Positions 51,934-61,005 of a stretch of DNA of 64,000 nt are shown here, one piece after another. Where the stretch lies: contig NZ_JAAFGS010000001.1 of NCBI RefSeq assembly GCF_011090185.1, forward strand, positions 372,001 to 436,000, written 5' to 3'. How positions within the stretch are numbered: the first letter of the stretch is position 1; each line of letters starts with the position of its first letter. This DNA comes from Saccharibacillus alkalitolerans. Its GTDB lineage: Bacteria; Bacillota; Bacilli; Paenibacillales; Paenibacillaceae. Position numbers and translations under genes: made by a program. A model generated the notes under the pieces. That model searched no databases. It was given only the letters and a program-made list of their open reading frames with translations, and was not told the origin of the DNA.

Positions 51934-52389
51934 TCAATGCGGAACCGAACGGCGGTAAAACAGATAGGAAGCGGCATAATTAACGACGAACAAGACGATA
52001 ATGACAGGAAAAGTATCGTCGGAACCGGATCGAAACAGCGAAAAAAAGAGCAGCAGCATTCCGTTCGACATAAATGTCAATCCAGCGCAACGATGAGTGG
52101 ACCGCCAGACTTTCGGATCGGATAATGTCCATTTGTTGCGGATGCCGAACGCGACGTTCGGACGGGCGCGGAACAGCAAGTTGCCTATGAAAATCAGCAG
52201 AGCTCCGGCAGCGAAAGGAAGAAATTCCTGCAGTAGGCCTTGCCCGTAGTTGTAGAGCAGAAGGGAGAACTGTGCGGCAGTGAGAAGGAACTGAACGGCA
52301 AGACTGATTCCTGACCTCCGCTTTATTTTGTGGAACTTTTTGAAGACATCCCCTGGCCGAGAGCCTCCGACGGCGCAGCATGTATGCAT
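51934..52389 (-). pseudogene. SdpI-family protein, N-terminally truncated
   Basis: 151 residues with about four hydrophobic helices. GNLLFRARPNVAFGIRNKWTLSD and KVWRSTHRCAGLTF match the conserved core of SdpI/YfhL immunity proteins. SdpI is ~207 residues; the N-terminal DUF1648 part is absent. The only start is ATG 52389 (stop eleven codons upstream), with no Shine-Dalgarno sequence and an unconvincing first ~25 residues. Either a shortened functional form or a decaying gene. SdpI protects against the SdpC peptide; no sdpC is seen. Confidence 0.65.
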
Positions 52390-52483
52390 AGCGTCGGCCA
52401 GCTGAGATTGGTCCGAAGACTATATGTCCGTCCCTCGACGTTACCGGGGATGGACGGGATCATTCACGGCGCCTTTCGGAGCT

Positions 52484-53536
52484 TCAGTTGCGGTCGCGAC
52501 CTTTTCCCGCTTGAGGACGAACGACCGTGCCGACGGATACGCCGCCCCCGGTCGGATAATGGGTGCGATCGCGGACATTCGTTTGGCGCGCCGGAACGCG
52601 CCGCGTGTTGAGCGTCTCGCGGACGATGTAAAGCGGGCGGCCTTTGACTTCGTCGTAGATGCGGCCGATATATTCGCCGATGACGCCCAGCATGATGAGG
52701 GTGAAGCCGTTGAAGATCAGCATGAGGCAGACGGTGGACGTCCAGCCGCGAATCGTATTGTCGGTAAACAGAGCCATCGCGACGGCGTAGAGCATGTACG
52801 CGAATCCGGCCGCAGACATGATGCCGCCCGCGTAGCCGGCCAGCTTCAGCGGTTTGTGCGAGAAGGAAGTCAGGCCGTCGAGGCAGAGCTTGATCATTTT
52901 CTTGAGCAGATATTTGGTTTCGCCGGCAAGGCGTTCGTCGCGTTCGTATTCGATCGCGGTCTGCCGGAATCCCGTCCAGCTGACCAGGCCGCGCACGAAC
53001 GGATTGCGTTCGCCGAGCCGGTTCATCTCGTCGCAGACTTTGCGGTCGATAAGACGGAAATCGCCGGTGTCCACGGGAATCGGCACTTCGGTCGAAGCGC
53101 GAAGGACGCGGTAGAAGAGGGCGGCGGACCACTTTTTGAACAGCGTTTCTCCTTTGCGTTTGACGCGCTGCGCGTAGACTACGTCGTAACCTTCGCGCCA
53201 TTTGTCCAGCATATCCGGAATCAGCTCCGGCGGGTCCTGCAAGTCGGCGTCGATAATGACGACCGCATCGCCTTCGGCATAGTCCATGCCGGCCGTTACG
53301 GCGACCTGATGGCCGAAATTGCGAGAGAAATCGATCAGCTTCACCGACTTGTCCCGAAGAGCAAGATCGCGGATGATTTCGGGAGAGCGATCGACGCCGC
53401 CGTCGTTGACGAACAGCAGCTCGTAGCTTTCATTCGTACTCCGCATGACGTCCGTCAGCCGGCGGTACGTCTCGGCGATGACCTCGGCTTCGTTGTACAT
53501 CGGGATAATGACGGAAATTCGTGTCTGGTGGTTCAT
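52484..53536 (-). CDS. GtrB/DPM1-type family 2 glycosyltransferase (YkcC-like)
   Basis: 350 residues. The catalytic half has SVIIPMYNEAEVI, FSRNFGHQVAVTAGMDYA, DADLQDPPELI (metal DxD) and DTGDFRLIDR. The site that is normally VNDGSxDxS reads VNDGGVDRS. Two C-terminal helices (~230-310) anchor it to the membrane. Such enzymes load a sugar onto undecaprenyl phosphate. It lies downstream of a GT39 enzyme and the pair resembles B. subtilis ykcC-ykcB (and ykoT-ykoS). The final ~40 residues are basic and not conserved. Confidence 0.93.
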   Translation of the reverse strand: MNHQTRISVIIPMYNEAEVIAETYRRLTDVMRSTNESYELLFVNDGGVDRSPEIIRDLALRDKSVKLIDFSRNFGHQVAVTAGMDYAEGDAVVIIDADLQDPPELIPDMLDKWREGYDVVYAQRVKRKGETLFKKWSAALFYRVLRASTEVPIPVDTGDFRLIDRKVCDEMNRLGERNPFVRGLVSWTGFRQTAIEYERDERLAGETKYLLKKMIKLCLDGLTSFSHKPLKLAGYAGGIMSAAGFAYMLYAVAMALFTDNTIRGWTSTVCLMLIFNGFTLIMLGVIGEYIGRIYDEVKGRPLYIVRETLNTRRVPARQTNVRDRTHYPTGGGVSVGTVVRPQAGKGRDRN

Positions 53537-53571
53537 CGTATTCGCCTCCTAGAAAAGTGGAACGCGCCGGA

Positions 53572-55797
53572 TTACTGCTTCGGCAGCGTAATTTCATACA
53601 GCGTCAGGCTGCTGCCTGTGTCCAAGCCGCTCGGCGTGCCCGAAGCGGGAAGGTCCGCGGCGGAAGAACCATGACCTTGCCATTCGGCAGCCGGGATTTC
53701 GGTGCCCTTTTCGGCAATCCAGTTCGTGACGTCGGAACTGCCGTCTCGTCCTCCTCCGCCCATGCCGCCGCCGAGCAGGAAATACTTGACTTTGCCGCTG
53801 CGCACGAGCGCTTCGAGCGTTTCCGGCGTATAGACCTGGTCGGAAGCGTTGAAGCCGTTCAGGATCACCAGCTTTTCGCCTTCGTCGATCATGTAAGGCG
53901 CCGCCGTTGTATAGTTGGTGACGGCCATCAGGTATTCTTCGCCGGTATTGTGTTCGCGCAGATACGTCAGCAGACCTTGATCGGCTGACTGCGATTCGTT
54001 CATGCCGCCGAAGCTGCCCCGGGATGCGCTGCCCGAAATCGAGCCGTCGTTATCCGCACCGCCCGCTGCCGCGGAACTGCCGACTACCGGAAGCGAGCCG
54101 GCTGTGCGGCCGCCTGGCATTCCGCCTCTAAGGAATCCGCTTTCGGTGTCGGCATAATCCGGGAACCCTCCGGCAGGACCTTTGCCTCCCCGTGCTCCGC
54201 CGAACGCCGCGCTTCCGCCGTCCGGTCCGGCTGCCGGGAGCTGCGAGTTTTGTCCGTATACGATGGGAGTCAAAGCCCAGTAGACCGGGCCGACGAACAC
54301 GGCCGCCAGCGACGCGACCAACGAAGCCCGGCGAAGTCCGGCATGTCCGACGCGCCTGAATGCGGCGAGCAGAGCGGACGAGAGAATGCCCAGCGAGAGG
54401 ACCGCGATCGACCAGAAGCTTCCGATCGTCCCGTCATACGGCCGAAGAATGGACCAGGAGAAGCCGGCCGTGACGAGTACCGCCGCCGGCAGCAGCCGGG
54501 ACGACCATATGTCGCGATTGCGGTAAGCGTTCCACAGTTCCGTAACGGCCGTCCCGGCTAGCGCCGATACCGGCGGAGCAAGCATGATCAAATAATACTG
54601 GTGGAAAAATCCGGCGATGCTGAAAAATCCCGAGACCGGTACGAGCCAAGCCAGCCAGAAAATGATCTCCTTGTGCTTGTCCGTGAAGTTTCGTCTGCGC
54701 CAGCTCGCCAGAACCGCGGCCGCGCCGATCAGACCGAGCGGAATCAGCCAGCTTGCCTGACCGGAGAGTTCGGATTGGAACAGGCGCAGCGGGCCCGCAT
54801 CGCCGGTATTGAACATGCCGCCTCCCCCGCCGCCCGGAAATCCGCTGTTCGGACCGCGGGACATGCCTTCTCCTCCGAATCCGCCGAAATTCCCGCTGCG
54901 GTCGGCGGACTGCCCGTCCGTGGTTCCGCTTTCCGGTCGGGCTTGTCCCGAACCGTTATTCGGGGTCTGAGCCGGACCGCCCGGGGTTCCGGTGCTGCGT
55001 TCGCCCGTCAGCCGGGATACGCCGTTATAGCCGAAAGCCAGATTCAACACGGAGTTCGTGCCGCTGCTGCCGATGAACGGCCGCTGGCTCGCGGGAACGG
55101 AATCCACGACAACTGCCCAAGAGACGGACACGGCGGCGACTACGGCTGTAGCGGCAGTCAGCGATAAGAGCTTCTTTTTCCAGCCGTATTTGGACGCCAG
55201 CAGATAAAAGAGATAGAAAGCCGGCAGCACCATATACGCCTGAAGCATTTTCATGTTGAAGGCGATGCCGACCACGACGAACGCGCCGAGCAGATTCCGT
55301 AAGCTGCCGCGCCTCACCGCCCGGAACAGCAGCCAGCTTGCGAGCAGCAGCGTGAATACCAGCAGGCTGTCGATGTTGTTCGTGCGGCTGACCGCGACGG
55401 CGACGGGAGTAGTAGCCATTGCGAATGCGGCGAGGCGTGCGGCCCAGGCTCCGAAGGAAGGCTTGACCAGCAGATAGATCAGCAGCACGGAGCCGATGCC
55501 GGCCAGCGTCTGAGGCAGGATCACGCTCCAACCGTGCAGGCCGAAAATCCATGCGCTGATCGTTTGAATCCAGAAGGCGACCGGCGGTTTGTCGACGGTC
55601 ACCGAGCCGGCGGAATCGAGCGAAGCATAGAAGAAGTTATGGAAGTTCTCCATCATGCTCGCCACTGCGACGGTGTAGTACGTATTGGCGTATTTTTCGC
55701 TCCAGATGTTCCAGCCGTTCAAAAATAAGGCGGTACATGCCGCGGCGAGCAGCCAGAAGTCCAGCCGAAGCTTCGCTTGGGGTTTCATTCGATTCAT
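53572..55797 (-). CDS. GT39-family membrane glycosyltransferase (YkcB-like)
   Basis: 741 residues, 11-13 membrane helices. The GT39/PMT signature is present: NTYYTVAVASMM, SVTVDKPPVAFW, and RTNNIDSLLVF. Two outward Gly/Ser-rich loops (~270-330 and ~530-600, e.g. GGGGGG runs) and a soluble C-terminal lobe (MAVTNYTTAAPYMI...ILNGFNASDQVYT) are typical of the YkcB/YkoS family. It transfers a polyprenyl-linked sugar to an extracytoplasmic acceptor, probably supplied by the downstream GT2 enzyme. ATG 55797 is used; ATG 55788 is better spaced from AAGGAG. Confidence 0.92.
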   Translation of the reverse strand: MNRMKPQAKLRLDFWLLAAACTALFLNGWNIWSEKYANTYYTVAVASMMENFHNFFYASLDSAGSVTVDKPPVAFWIQTISAWIFGLHGWSVILPQTLAGIGSVLLIYLLVKPSFGAWAARLAAFAMATTPVAVAVSRTNNIDSLLVFTLLLASWLLFRAVRRGSLRNLLGAFVVVGIAFNMKMLQAYMVLPAFYLFYLLASKYGWKKKLLSLTAATAVVAAVSVSWAVVVDSVPASQRPFIGSSGTNSVLNLAFGYNGVSRLTGERSTGTPGGPAQTPNNGSGQARPESGTTDGQSADRSGNFGGFGGEGMSRGPNSGFPGGGGGGMFNTGDAGPLRLFQSELSGQASWLIPLGLIGAAAVLASWRRRNFTDKHKEIIFWLAWLVPVSGFFSIAGFFHQYYLIMLAPPVSALAGTAVTELWNAYRNRDIWSSRLLPAAVLVTAGFSWSILRPYDGTIGSFWSIAVLSLGILSSALLAAFRRVGHAGLRRASLVASLAAVFVGPVYWALTPIVYGQNSQLPAAGPDGGSAAFGGARGGKGPAGGFPDYADTESGFLRGGMPGGRTAGSLPVVGSSAAAGGADNDGSISGSASRGSFGGMNESQSADQGLLTYLREHNTGEEYLMAVTNYTTAAPYMIDEGEKLVILNGFNASDQVYTPETLEALVRSGKVKYFLLGGGMGGGGRDGSSDVTNWIAEKGTEIPAAEWQGHGSSAADLPASGTPSGLDTGSSLTLYEITLPKQ

Positions 55798-55910
55798 TCA
55801 CTCCTTAGGAAGGGTTAAAGCCGCTGCGGCACGCGCTTTCCGGTGTGGGGCTTTGTTGGTTCTCATTGTGAAGCTTGTACCTGAAACGATCCTGAGAGCC
55901 AACTGAATGT

Positions 55911-55940
55911 TTGCTGAAAGGTCGTGCAATAAGGCATAAT
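55911..55940 (+). promoter_or_regulatory. candidate promoter of the two-component operon
   Basis: TTGCTG (55911-55916), 18 bases, CATAAT (55935-55940), about 53 bases before the regulator start. Confidence 0.42.
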
Positions 55941-55992
55941 GGGGCGTTGAAAGAGTTCCGGCACCGGTCCGGAAAGAATGGAGGAGTTCCCA

Positions 55993-56679
55993 TTGACGGG
56001 TGAAAAGGGCGTGAAAATCCTGTTGGCGGACGACGAGCCGCATATTTTGCAGTTTTTGGAGCTGGGACTGACGGGGGAAGGCTACGAGGTGCGAACGGCG
56101 GAAAACGGAGCGGAGGCGCTGCGGGAAGCGGCACAATTCCGTCCGCATATCGTGATTCTGGATATTATGATGCCCGAGATGAACGGGTTCGAGGTCTGCC
56201 GACAATTAAAAGGCGGCGGCGAAAACGTAGCGGTCATCATGCTGAGCGCGAAAGACGCGGTCGACGACCGGGTAGCGGGACTGACGCTGGGGGCGGACGA
56301 TTACGTGGTCAAGCCGTTCAGCTTCGAAGAACTGTTGGCGCGGATTCAGGCAAGACTGCGCAATCAGTTTCCCAATCTGATCGGCGGCGTGGAGATCGGG
56401 CCTTTCCGGATCGACGAGCGGCGTGGAGAAATTCTGTACCGCTCCGAGGCGCTGTCGCTGTCGCCTACGGAATACGGCCTGCTCAAGTTCCTCGTGCTCA
56501 ATCACGGCATCGTGCTCAGCAAAACGAAAATTCTCGACAGCGTCTGGGGGTATCAGTTCGGCGGGGAGGAAAATATCGTCGAGGTGTATATCCGCTCCCT
56601 GCGCGAAAAGCTCGGCGACAAAGAACATCGGCTGATCCGCACTCTGCGCGGAGCCGGGTACCGGATGGATCTGCCATGA
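55993..56679 (+). CDS. OmpR/PhoB-family response regulator
   Basis: 228 residues. The receiver domain has LADDEP, phosphoacceptor Asp in ILDIMMPEMNG (~53), the conserved SAKDAV and KPFSFEELLAR. The winged-helix effector follows with LSPTEYGLLKFLVLN, KTKILDSVWGY and VEVYIRSLREKLGD. TTG 55993 is preferred because GGAGGAG ends six bases upstream; ATG 55978 is the alternative with a poor site. It overlaps the kinase gene by ATGA. The pair lies divergent to the ykcB/ykcC-like genes and may regulate them. Confidence 0.94.
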   Translation: MTGEKGVKILLADDEPHILQFLELGLTGEGYEVRTAENGAEALREAAQFRPHIVILDIMMPEMNGFEVCRQLKGGGENVAVIMLSAKDAVDDRVAGLTLGADDYVVKPFSFEELLARIQARLRNQFPNLIGGVEIGPFRIDERRGEILYRSEALSLSPTEYGLLKFLVLNHGIVLSKTKILDSVWGYQFGGEENIVEVYIRSLREKLGDKEHRLIRTLRGAGYRMDLP

Positions 56680-58313
56680 AGCCGGCTGCGCGGGAAGGAA
56701 AAAAGCCGGCGCAAAAAACGCTCTACGCGCAGCTGCTGGCCCGTTCGCTCTTCGTCCTGGCGGCACTGCTGCTGCTGATCGGCGGATTTCAGTATTTTCT
56801 GATGCGGGGCTTCCTATATCAAAATCAGGCGGAGACGCTGGAAGCGCAGTTCCGTTCGATCCCGCCTTTTCTGATCGAGGAATGGCGCTCGGGGACTGTC
56901 GGCGGACAAGGTGCGCCGAGTCCGGCTTTCGGCGCGAATCCGGGAGAAGAGCCGGACGTTGAAACGAAGGGGCCGCTGCAGCGGGGCTATATGTACGGAA
57001 CGCTTGAAAACGGCGAAGGCGCGCCGCCGTTTTCGGACGAAGGCGAATACGGCGGCGGGTCGGATTCGGACGGGGACGGACCGGATCACCGGGCGTTTCT
57101 GCTGAACGGTTTGTCGCTGGCCGCGGTCGACGCCCAAGGGAGGACGACCGATCTGAACGCCGAATACGGCGTTCCCGCACCGGTGCTGACTCCCGTTCAA
57201 TATACAGCGCTGCGCGCCCGGACTGCGCAGCCAGGCGGGCGTGTTCGCTACACGCTGGCCGCGGACGGGAACGGATCGGAGCAGCTGTTGGTGGTCCGTC
57301 CGGCCGGCGGATTCGGCGGCGGCGGAACCCCGCTGCTTCAGATCGGCATCCCGACCGGGCCGCTGACCGCCATATTATGGCGGCAGCTGGCGATCTTCGC
57401 CGCCTTGTCCGCGCTGGCGCTGGCCGGCGGCTTCGCGCTGTACCGGCCCGTGCTGCGCCGGTCGCTCTCGCCGCTGTCCCGCATGGGGGAGACGGTCAAG
57501 GAGATCGACGCGGGTCGGCTCGGCGAGCGGTTCCCGGCCGAGCAGGGACAGGCGGAGATCGACCGGCTGGCGTCGTCGTTCAACGGAATGCTGGAGCGGC
57601 TGGAAGAAGCTTTTGCCGCCGAGCGGGAATCGCAGGAGCGGATGCGGCGCTTTATCGCGGACGCTTCGCACGAACTTCGGACGCCGCTGACGTCGATACG
57701 CGGTTTCCTGGAAGTGCTGCTGCGGGGCAGCCGGATCAGCGAGGAACAGCTTCGCGCCGCGCTGCGCAGCATGCACGGCGAATCGGAGCGGATGACCAAG
57801 CTGGTCGAAGACCTGCTCCTGCTGGTCAAGCTGGACCGCAAGCCGGAACTGGAACGCGTTCCGCTGAAGCCTGCGGCGCTGCTGCGCGAGCTGGAGTCGC
57901 ATCTGCGGATGCTGGCCGGCGAGCGACGGGTTATTCTGGACACCGAGGACGCGGAATCGGCCGAAGTGTCCGGCGATCCGGACAAATTGAAGCAGGTCAT
58001 GCTCAATTTGTTCGCTAACGCGGTGCAGCATACCGATCCCGTCGAGGGCGAAATCGTCCTCGCGCTGTCCGTGCGCGGCGATGCGGCGCGGATCGAGGTC
58101 CGCGACAACGGACCGGGCATCCCGCCGGAGCTGCGGCGGAAAGTGTTCGAGCGCTTCTACCGCGGGGACGAATCGCGTTCCCGCCGCAGCGGCGGCGCGG
58201 GACTCGGCCTGGCGATCTCGCTGTCGATCGCCGAAGCGCACGGGGGCACGCTGGAATTGGACAGCGTGCCGGGACGGGGCAGCACGTTCCGGCTCGTGCT
58301 GCCGCTCGGATAA
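56676..58313 (+). CDS. membrane sensor histidine kinase
   Basis: 545 residues. Helix 1 is at ~22-46, then an extracytoplasmic segment of ~180 residues that is acidic and Gly-rich (GEYGGGSDSDGDGPD), a second helix at ~230-252, HAMP (~255-308), HisKA with FIADASHELRTPLTSIRGFLE split across the motif (His ~333), and HATPase motifs NLFANAVQHT, DNGPGIP and GAGLGLAIS. Orthodox EnvZ-like architecture; phosphorylates the upstream regulator. The ligand is unknown, but the loop composition is similar to the Gly-rich loops of the divergent GT39 enzyme. Confidence 0.95.
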   Translation: MKPAAREGKKPAQKTLYAQLLARSLFVLAALLLLIGGFQYFLMRGFLYQNQAETLEAQFRSIPPFLIEEWRSGTVGGQGAPSPAFGANPGEEPDVETKGPLQRGYMYGTLENGEGAPPFSDEGEYGGGSDSDGDGPDHRAFLLNGLSLAAVDAQGRTTDLNAEYGVPAPVLTPVQYTALRARTAQPGGRVRYTLAADGNGSEQLLVVRPAGGFGGGGTPLLQIGIPTGPLTAILWRQLAIFAALSALALAGGFALYRPVLRRSLSPLSRMGETVKEIDAGRLGERFPAEQGQAEIDRLASSFNGMLERLEEAFAAERESQERMRRFIADASHELRTPLTSIRGFLEVLLRGSRISEEQLRAALRSMHGESERMTKLVEDLLLLVKLDRKPELERVPLKPAALLRELESHLRMLAGERRVILDTEDAESAEVSGDPDKLKQVMLNLFANAVQHTDPVEGEIVLALSVRGDAARIEVRDNGPGIPPELRRKVFERFYRGDESRSRRSGGAGLGLAISLSIAEAHGGTLELDSVPGRGSTFRLVLPLG

Positions 58314-58332
58314 GCGCGCGCCGGGCGCCGAA

Positions 58333-58467
58333 GTGGCGAGAGCAAGCATTGCCGCCGAAATCGAAGGCGGGATCGCCGAGGACGAACTGTGGTACAGCCG
58401 GGTATGGCAGCTGCGGGGCGGACGGTGGCAGATTGCGGCGGGGCACTGCAGCAGAGCGGCGGAATGA
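58333..58467 (+). pseudogene. remnant of an NTF2-like (DUF4440/SnoaL) gene
   Basis: A 44-codon frame starting at a GTG. Its end (LWYSRVWQLRGGRWQIAAGH) is the characteristic last two strands of DUF4440/SnoaL proteins, where the pattern YTRVWxRxDGRWxIxAxH is common. The rest of the ~120-residue domain is missing: the preceding base region is the end of the histidine kinase. No ribosome binding site. Most likely a truncated remnant. Confidence 0.5.
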
Positions 58468-58478
58468 CGCGCGGGGAT

Positions 58479-58519
58479 CGCCGGTACTTTCGACTCTCGG
58501 AAGCCGGCGGTCTTTTTTT
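58479..58519 (+). terminator. terminator after the NTF2-like remnant
   Basis: CGCCGG (58479-58484) and CCGGCG (58504-58509) with an inner TTTCG/CGGAA helix, then GTCTTTTTTT. Confidence 0.75.
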
Positions 58520-58679
58520 GTCTTTTGCGCCAAACGAGCGAGTCGCTTTGAAGCAAAATGGATATTAATTATTCGAGTCTAATTTTGGCAGTTCCAGAAG
58601 CTGCTGAATATTTGAAGGCTTGTCATTTTGTCCGCTGTGCGAAACCCCGTGGCGAAATGCCATTTTAAAGAAACGGAAG

Positions 58680-59540
58680 GTGAAAGTCATCGTCTCGATT
58701 CGGGTACTTCCGGCTCAAGCCGAACACTTCAGAACTTATTTGCCCGGAATCGAAGACCCGCTCCCGCCGGGGGCGCTCCGGCTGGATGCCGAGATCGACG
58801 GGATATTCGCGGGAACGGCGCTGTTTATCGAACATCCGCGTTCCCGCACCGGAAGCATAAGCGTGCTGCATACGCTTGAGCCGTTCCGCCGGATGGGCGT
58901 GGGCAGCCTGCTGCTGCAGGAAGCCGAACGCCAAATGCTCGAAGCGGGATGCGGCAGCAGCCGGATCACCCTGACGCTGCGCTCCGGCAAGCCTGCGGAA
59001 GGGCTTTGTTTTTTTCGCGGGCACGGCTACGACAGAGAAACGCTGGTCCATCGAAGCTACACGCTGCGTTCGGATTCCGTCCGGAAGGACCCGCTGCTGA
59101 CTCGGCTGCGGCTCCCGGACGGCGCGGAGCTCAAATCGCTGCTGTCCGCTTCGGCGCAGGAACGGGCGGAACTGGCCGCGGCCGCGGCGGAGCTTCCGCC
59201 GGATTTGAATCTTTTTCAGGAAGAACGGCTGCTGCATGCGGAATTCAGTACGTTTCTCAAGATCGAGGGCAGGATCGCCGGCTGGATCGGCGTACAGAAG
59301 CTGACTTCGAATTTGCTGCTGCTGCGTTGCATGTACGTGCGGCCGGATTTGGGCATTCGCGTAAACGGCATGGCGCTGTTCGCGGAAATGAACCGGCGTC
59401 ACCGGCTGCTGGAGCGCTTCGCGCACCATATGCTGACCGTGAGCGGGGAAAACGGCGCCATGCTGCGCTTGGCCGACCGCAAGCTCGCGCCGCATGCCTC
59501 AAGCGTGAAAACGATCATGCGATTGGAGAAAAGACTGTAA
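58680..59540 (+). CDS. GNAT-family N-acetyltransferase
   Basis: ~286 residues with a duplicated appearance. The first half is a GNAT fold: TLEPFRRMGVGSLLLQEAERQ is the acetyl-CoA pyrophosphate loop (R-x-x-G-x-G type), then CFFRGHGYD. The C-terminal half (~150-286) has a second GNAT-like core (LLLRCMYVRPDLGIRVNGMALF, FAHHMLTVSG), lacking a clear Q/RxxGxG/A. The start is uncertain: GTG 58680 fits the first beta strand but has no separate Shine-Dalgarno; TTG 58620 is also open. Substrate unknown. Confidence 0.78.
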   Translation: MKVIVSIRVLPAQAEHFRTYLPGIEDPLPPGALRLDAEIDGIFAGTALFIEHPRSRTGSISVLHTLEPFRRMGVGSLLLQEAERQMLEAGCGSSRITLTLRSGKPAEGLCFFRGHGYDRETLVHRSYTLRSDSVRKDPLLTRLRLPDGAELKSLLSASAQERAELAAAAAELPPDLNLFQEERLLHAEFSTFLKIEGRIAGWIGVQKLTSNLLLLRCMYVRPDLGIRVNGMALFAEMNRRHRLLERFAHHMLTVSGENGAMLRLADRKLAPHASSVKTIMRLEKRL

Positions 59541-59625
59541 CATCGGGCTCGATCGGATACGGAGGCGCCTGCCGCCGACGTGTTCGGGCATCCCCGTCAC
59601 AGATCGGCTGATCTGCCGATGCGTT

Positions 59626-59656
59626 CGCCGCCGGACTTCTGTCCGGCGGCGTTTTT
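59626..59656 (+). terminator. terminator of the GNAT gene
   Basis: CGCCGCCGGAC-TTCT-GTCCGGCGGCG, then TTTTT: a perfect 11-bp stem. Confidence 0.92.
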
Positions 59657-59680
59657 ATAAGAAAGAAAAAGGTCGGCAAA

Positions 59681-59710
59681 TTGACGAACCCCCCCGCAGA
59701 CTGATAAATT
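59681..59710 (+). promoter_or_regulatory. promoter of the ATP-grasp cluster
   Basis: TTGACG (59681-59686), 17-18 bases, ATAAAT or TAAATT (59704-59710). The start codon of the ATP-grasp gene follows ~33 bases later. Confidence 0.55.
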
Positions 59711-59742
59711 AGGTACAATCTTGCGATGGAGGCGGTCCGGTT

Positions 59743-60909
59743 ATGAATTTTGTGTTTTTCTCTCCCCACTTCCCGAGCAGCAGCGGCGAGTTCGCCGTCC
59801 GGCTGCACGAAGAAGGCGCGACGGTGCTGGGCATCGGGGACGCGGCTTACGACGGTCTCTCCCCCCGGCTCCGCGCGGCGCTGACGGAATATTACCGCGT
59901 CGGCGACATGGAAAATGAGGATGAGACGCTGCGCGCGGCAGGATATTTCACTCATAAATACGGCAAAATCGACCGCTTCGAGTCCATGAACGAGCACTGG
60001 CTGGAGAGCGACGCGCGCATGCGCACGAACTTCAATGTGGAAGGCACCAAAGCGGATTTCGTGGACAATCTCAAACATAAATCGAAAATGAAGGCCTTTT
60101 TCCGCCAAAGCGGCGTCGATACGGTCCGGTTTCTCAAAAATCCCGATCGCGAAAGCGCGGCGGCGTTTATCGAACAAAACGGCTTCCCGGTCGTGGTCAA
60201 GCCTGATCTGGGGTCGGGCGCCAGCCATACTTACAAACTGAGCGACCAAGACGAGCTGGATTACTTCCTGCATACCCGTCCGCGGGACACCGAGTTTATT
60301 ATGGAAGAGTTCATCGACGGAATCATTCTTACTTACGACGGATTGATCGACCGGGACGGCATCGTGCGCTTTCACGCCAGCCACCGGTTCGAGCAGAGCA
60401 TCATGAAAGTGGTGAGCGACGACGACCATCTGCGCTATTTCTGCCTGAAGGACGTCGATCCGGAAGTGGAGCGGGCGGGACGCAGCATTTTGGCGGCGTT
60501 CGGCATCCGGGAGCGATTCTTCCATATCGAGCTGTTCCGATCGAATAAAGACGGCCGACTGATCGCGCTGGAGGTCAATATGCGTCCTCCGGGCGCCTGG
60601 ATGACGGACGCGATCAATTATTCGTACGACGTCGACGTCTATTCGCTTTGGGCGAAAATGGTCGTGCACGGCGGAAGCGGCGAGCCGCCTCGGGGCAGGT
60701 ATTATACAGGCTACGCCAGCCGCAAAGACCGCAAAACGTACGTGCGCGGCCATGAAGAGATCATGCGGCAACTGGGCGGGGAAATCGTGCGCTATGATGC
60801 GATCGACGAGATTTTCAGCCGGGCCAGCGGCAACCGCGCTTATCAGTTCCGGGCGGAGTCGCTGGAGCGTGTACGCGAAATCGCGGATTATATTCAGGCG
60901 GAACGCTAA
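59743..60909 (+). CDS. ATP-grasp domain ligase
   Basis: 388 residues. After a pre-ATP-grasp domain (MNFVFFSPHFPSSSGEFAVRLHEEG), a classical ATP-grasp fold has GFPVVVKPDLGSGASHTYKL (ATP-binding Lys), EFIMEEFIDG and metal-binding VNMRPPGAWMTD. The C-terminal ~80 residues finish the fold. Such enzymes join a carboxylate to an amine or thiol. No pathway is evident; it stands in a cluster with an esterase, a DUF4261 protein and a second ATP-grasp. GATGGAGGCGG precedes the ATG. Confidence 0.9.
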   Translation: MNFVFFSPHFPSSSGEFAVRLHEEGATVLGIGDAAYDGLSPRLRAALTEYYRVGDMENEDETLRAAGYFTHKYGKIDRFESMNEHWLESDARMRTNFNVEGTKADFVDNLKHKSKMKAFFRQSGVDTVRFLKNPDRESAAAFIEQNGFPVVVKPDLGSGASHTYKLSDQDELDYFLHTRPRDTEFIMEEFIDGIILTYDGLIDRDGIVRFHASHRFEQSIMKVVSDDDHLRYFCLKDVDPEVERAGRSILAAFGIRERFFHIELFRSNKDGRLIALEVNMRPPGAWMTDAINYSYDVDVYSLWAKMVVHGGSGEPPRGRYYTGYASRKDRKTYVRGHEEIMRQLGGEIVRYDAIDEIFSRASGNRAYQFRAESLERVREIADYIQAER

Positions 60910-61005
60910 GTTCGACAAAAAGTTCGGGGAGCGGACGGCAGAACGGGCGCAGCGCCCGAGACGGCCTTCCGCCCGCAGATGACGGGAAGGGCGGGACTCG
61001 CGAAT

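Noticed and set aside
52427-52455. Hairpin downstream of the YkcC-like gene as a terminator
   Set aside because: About 9 bp with a mismatch, but no T tract on either strand.
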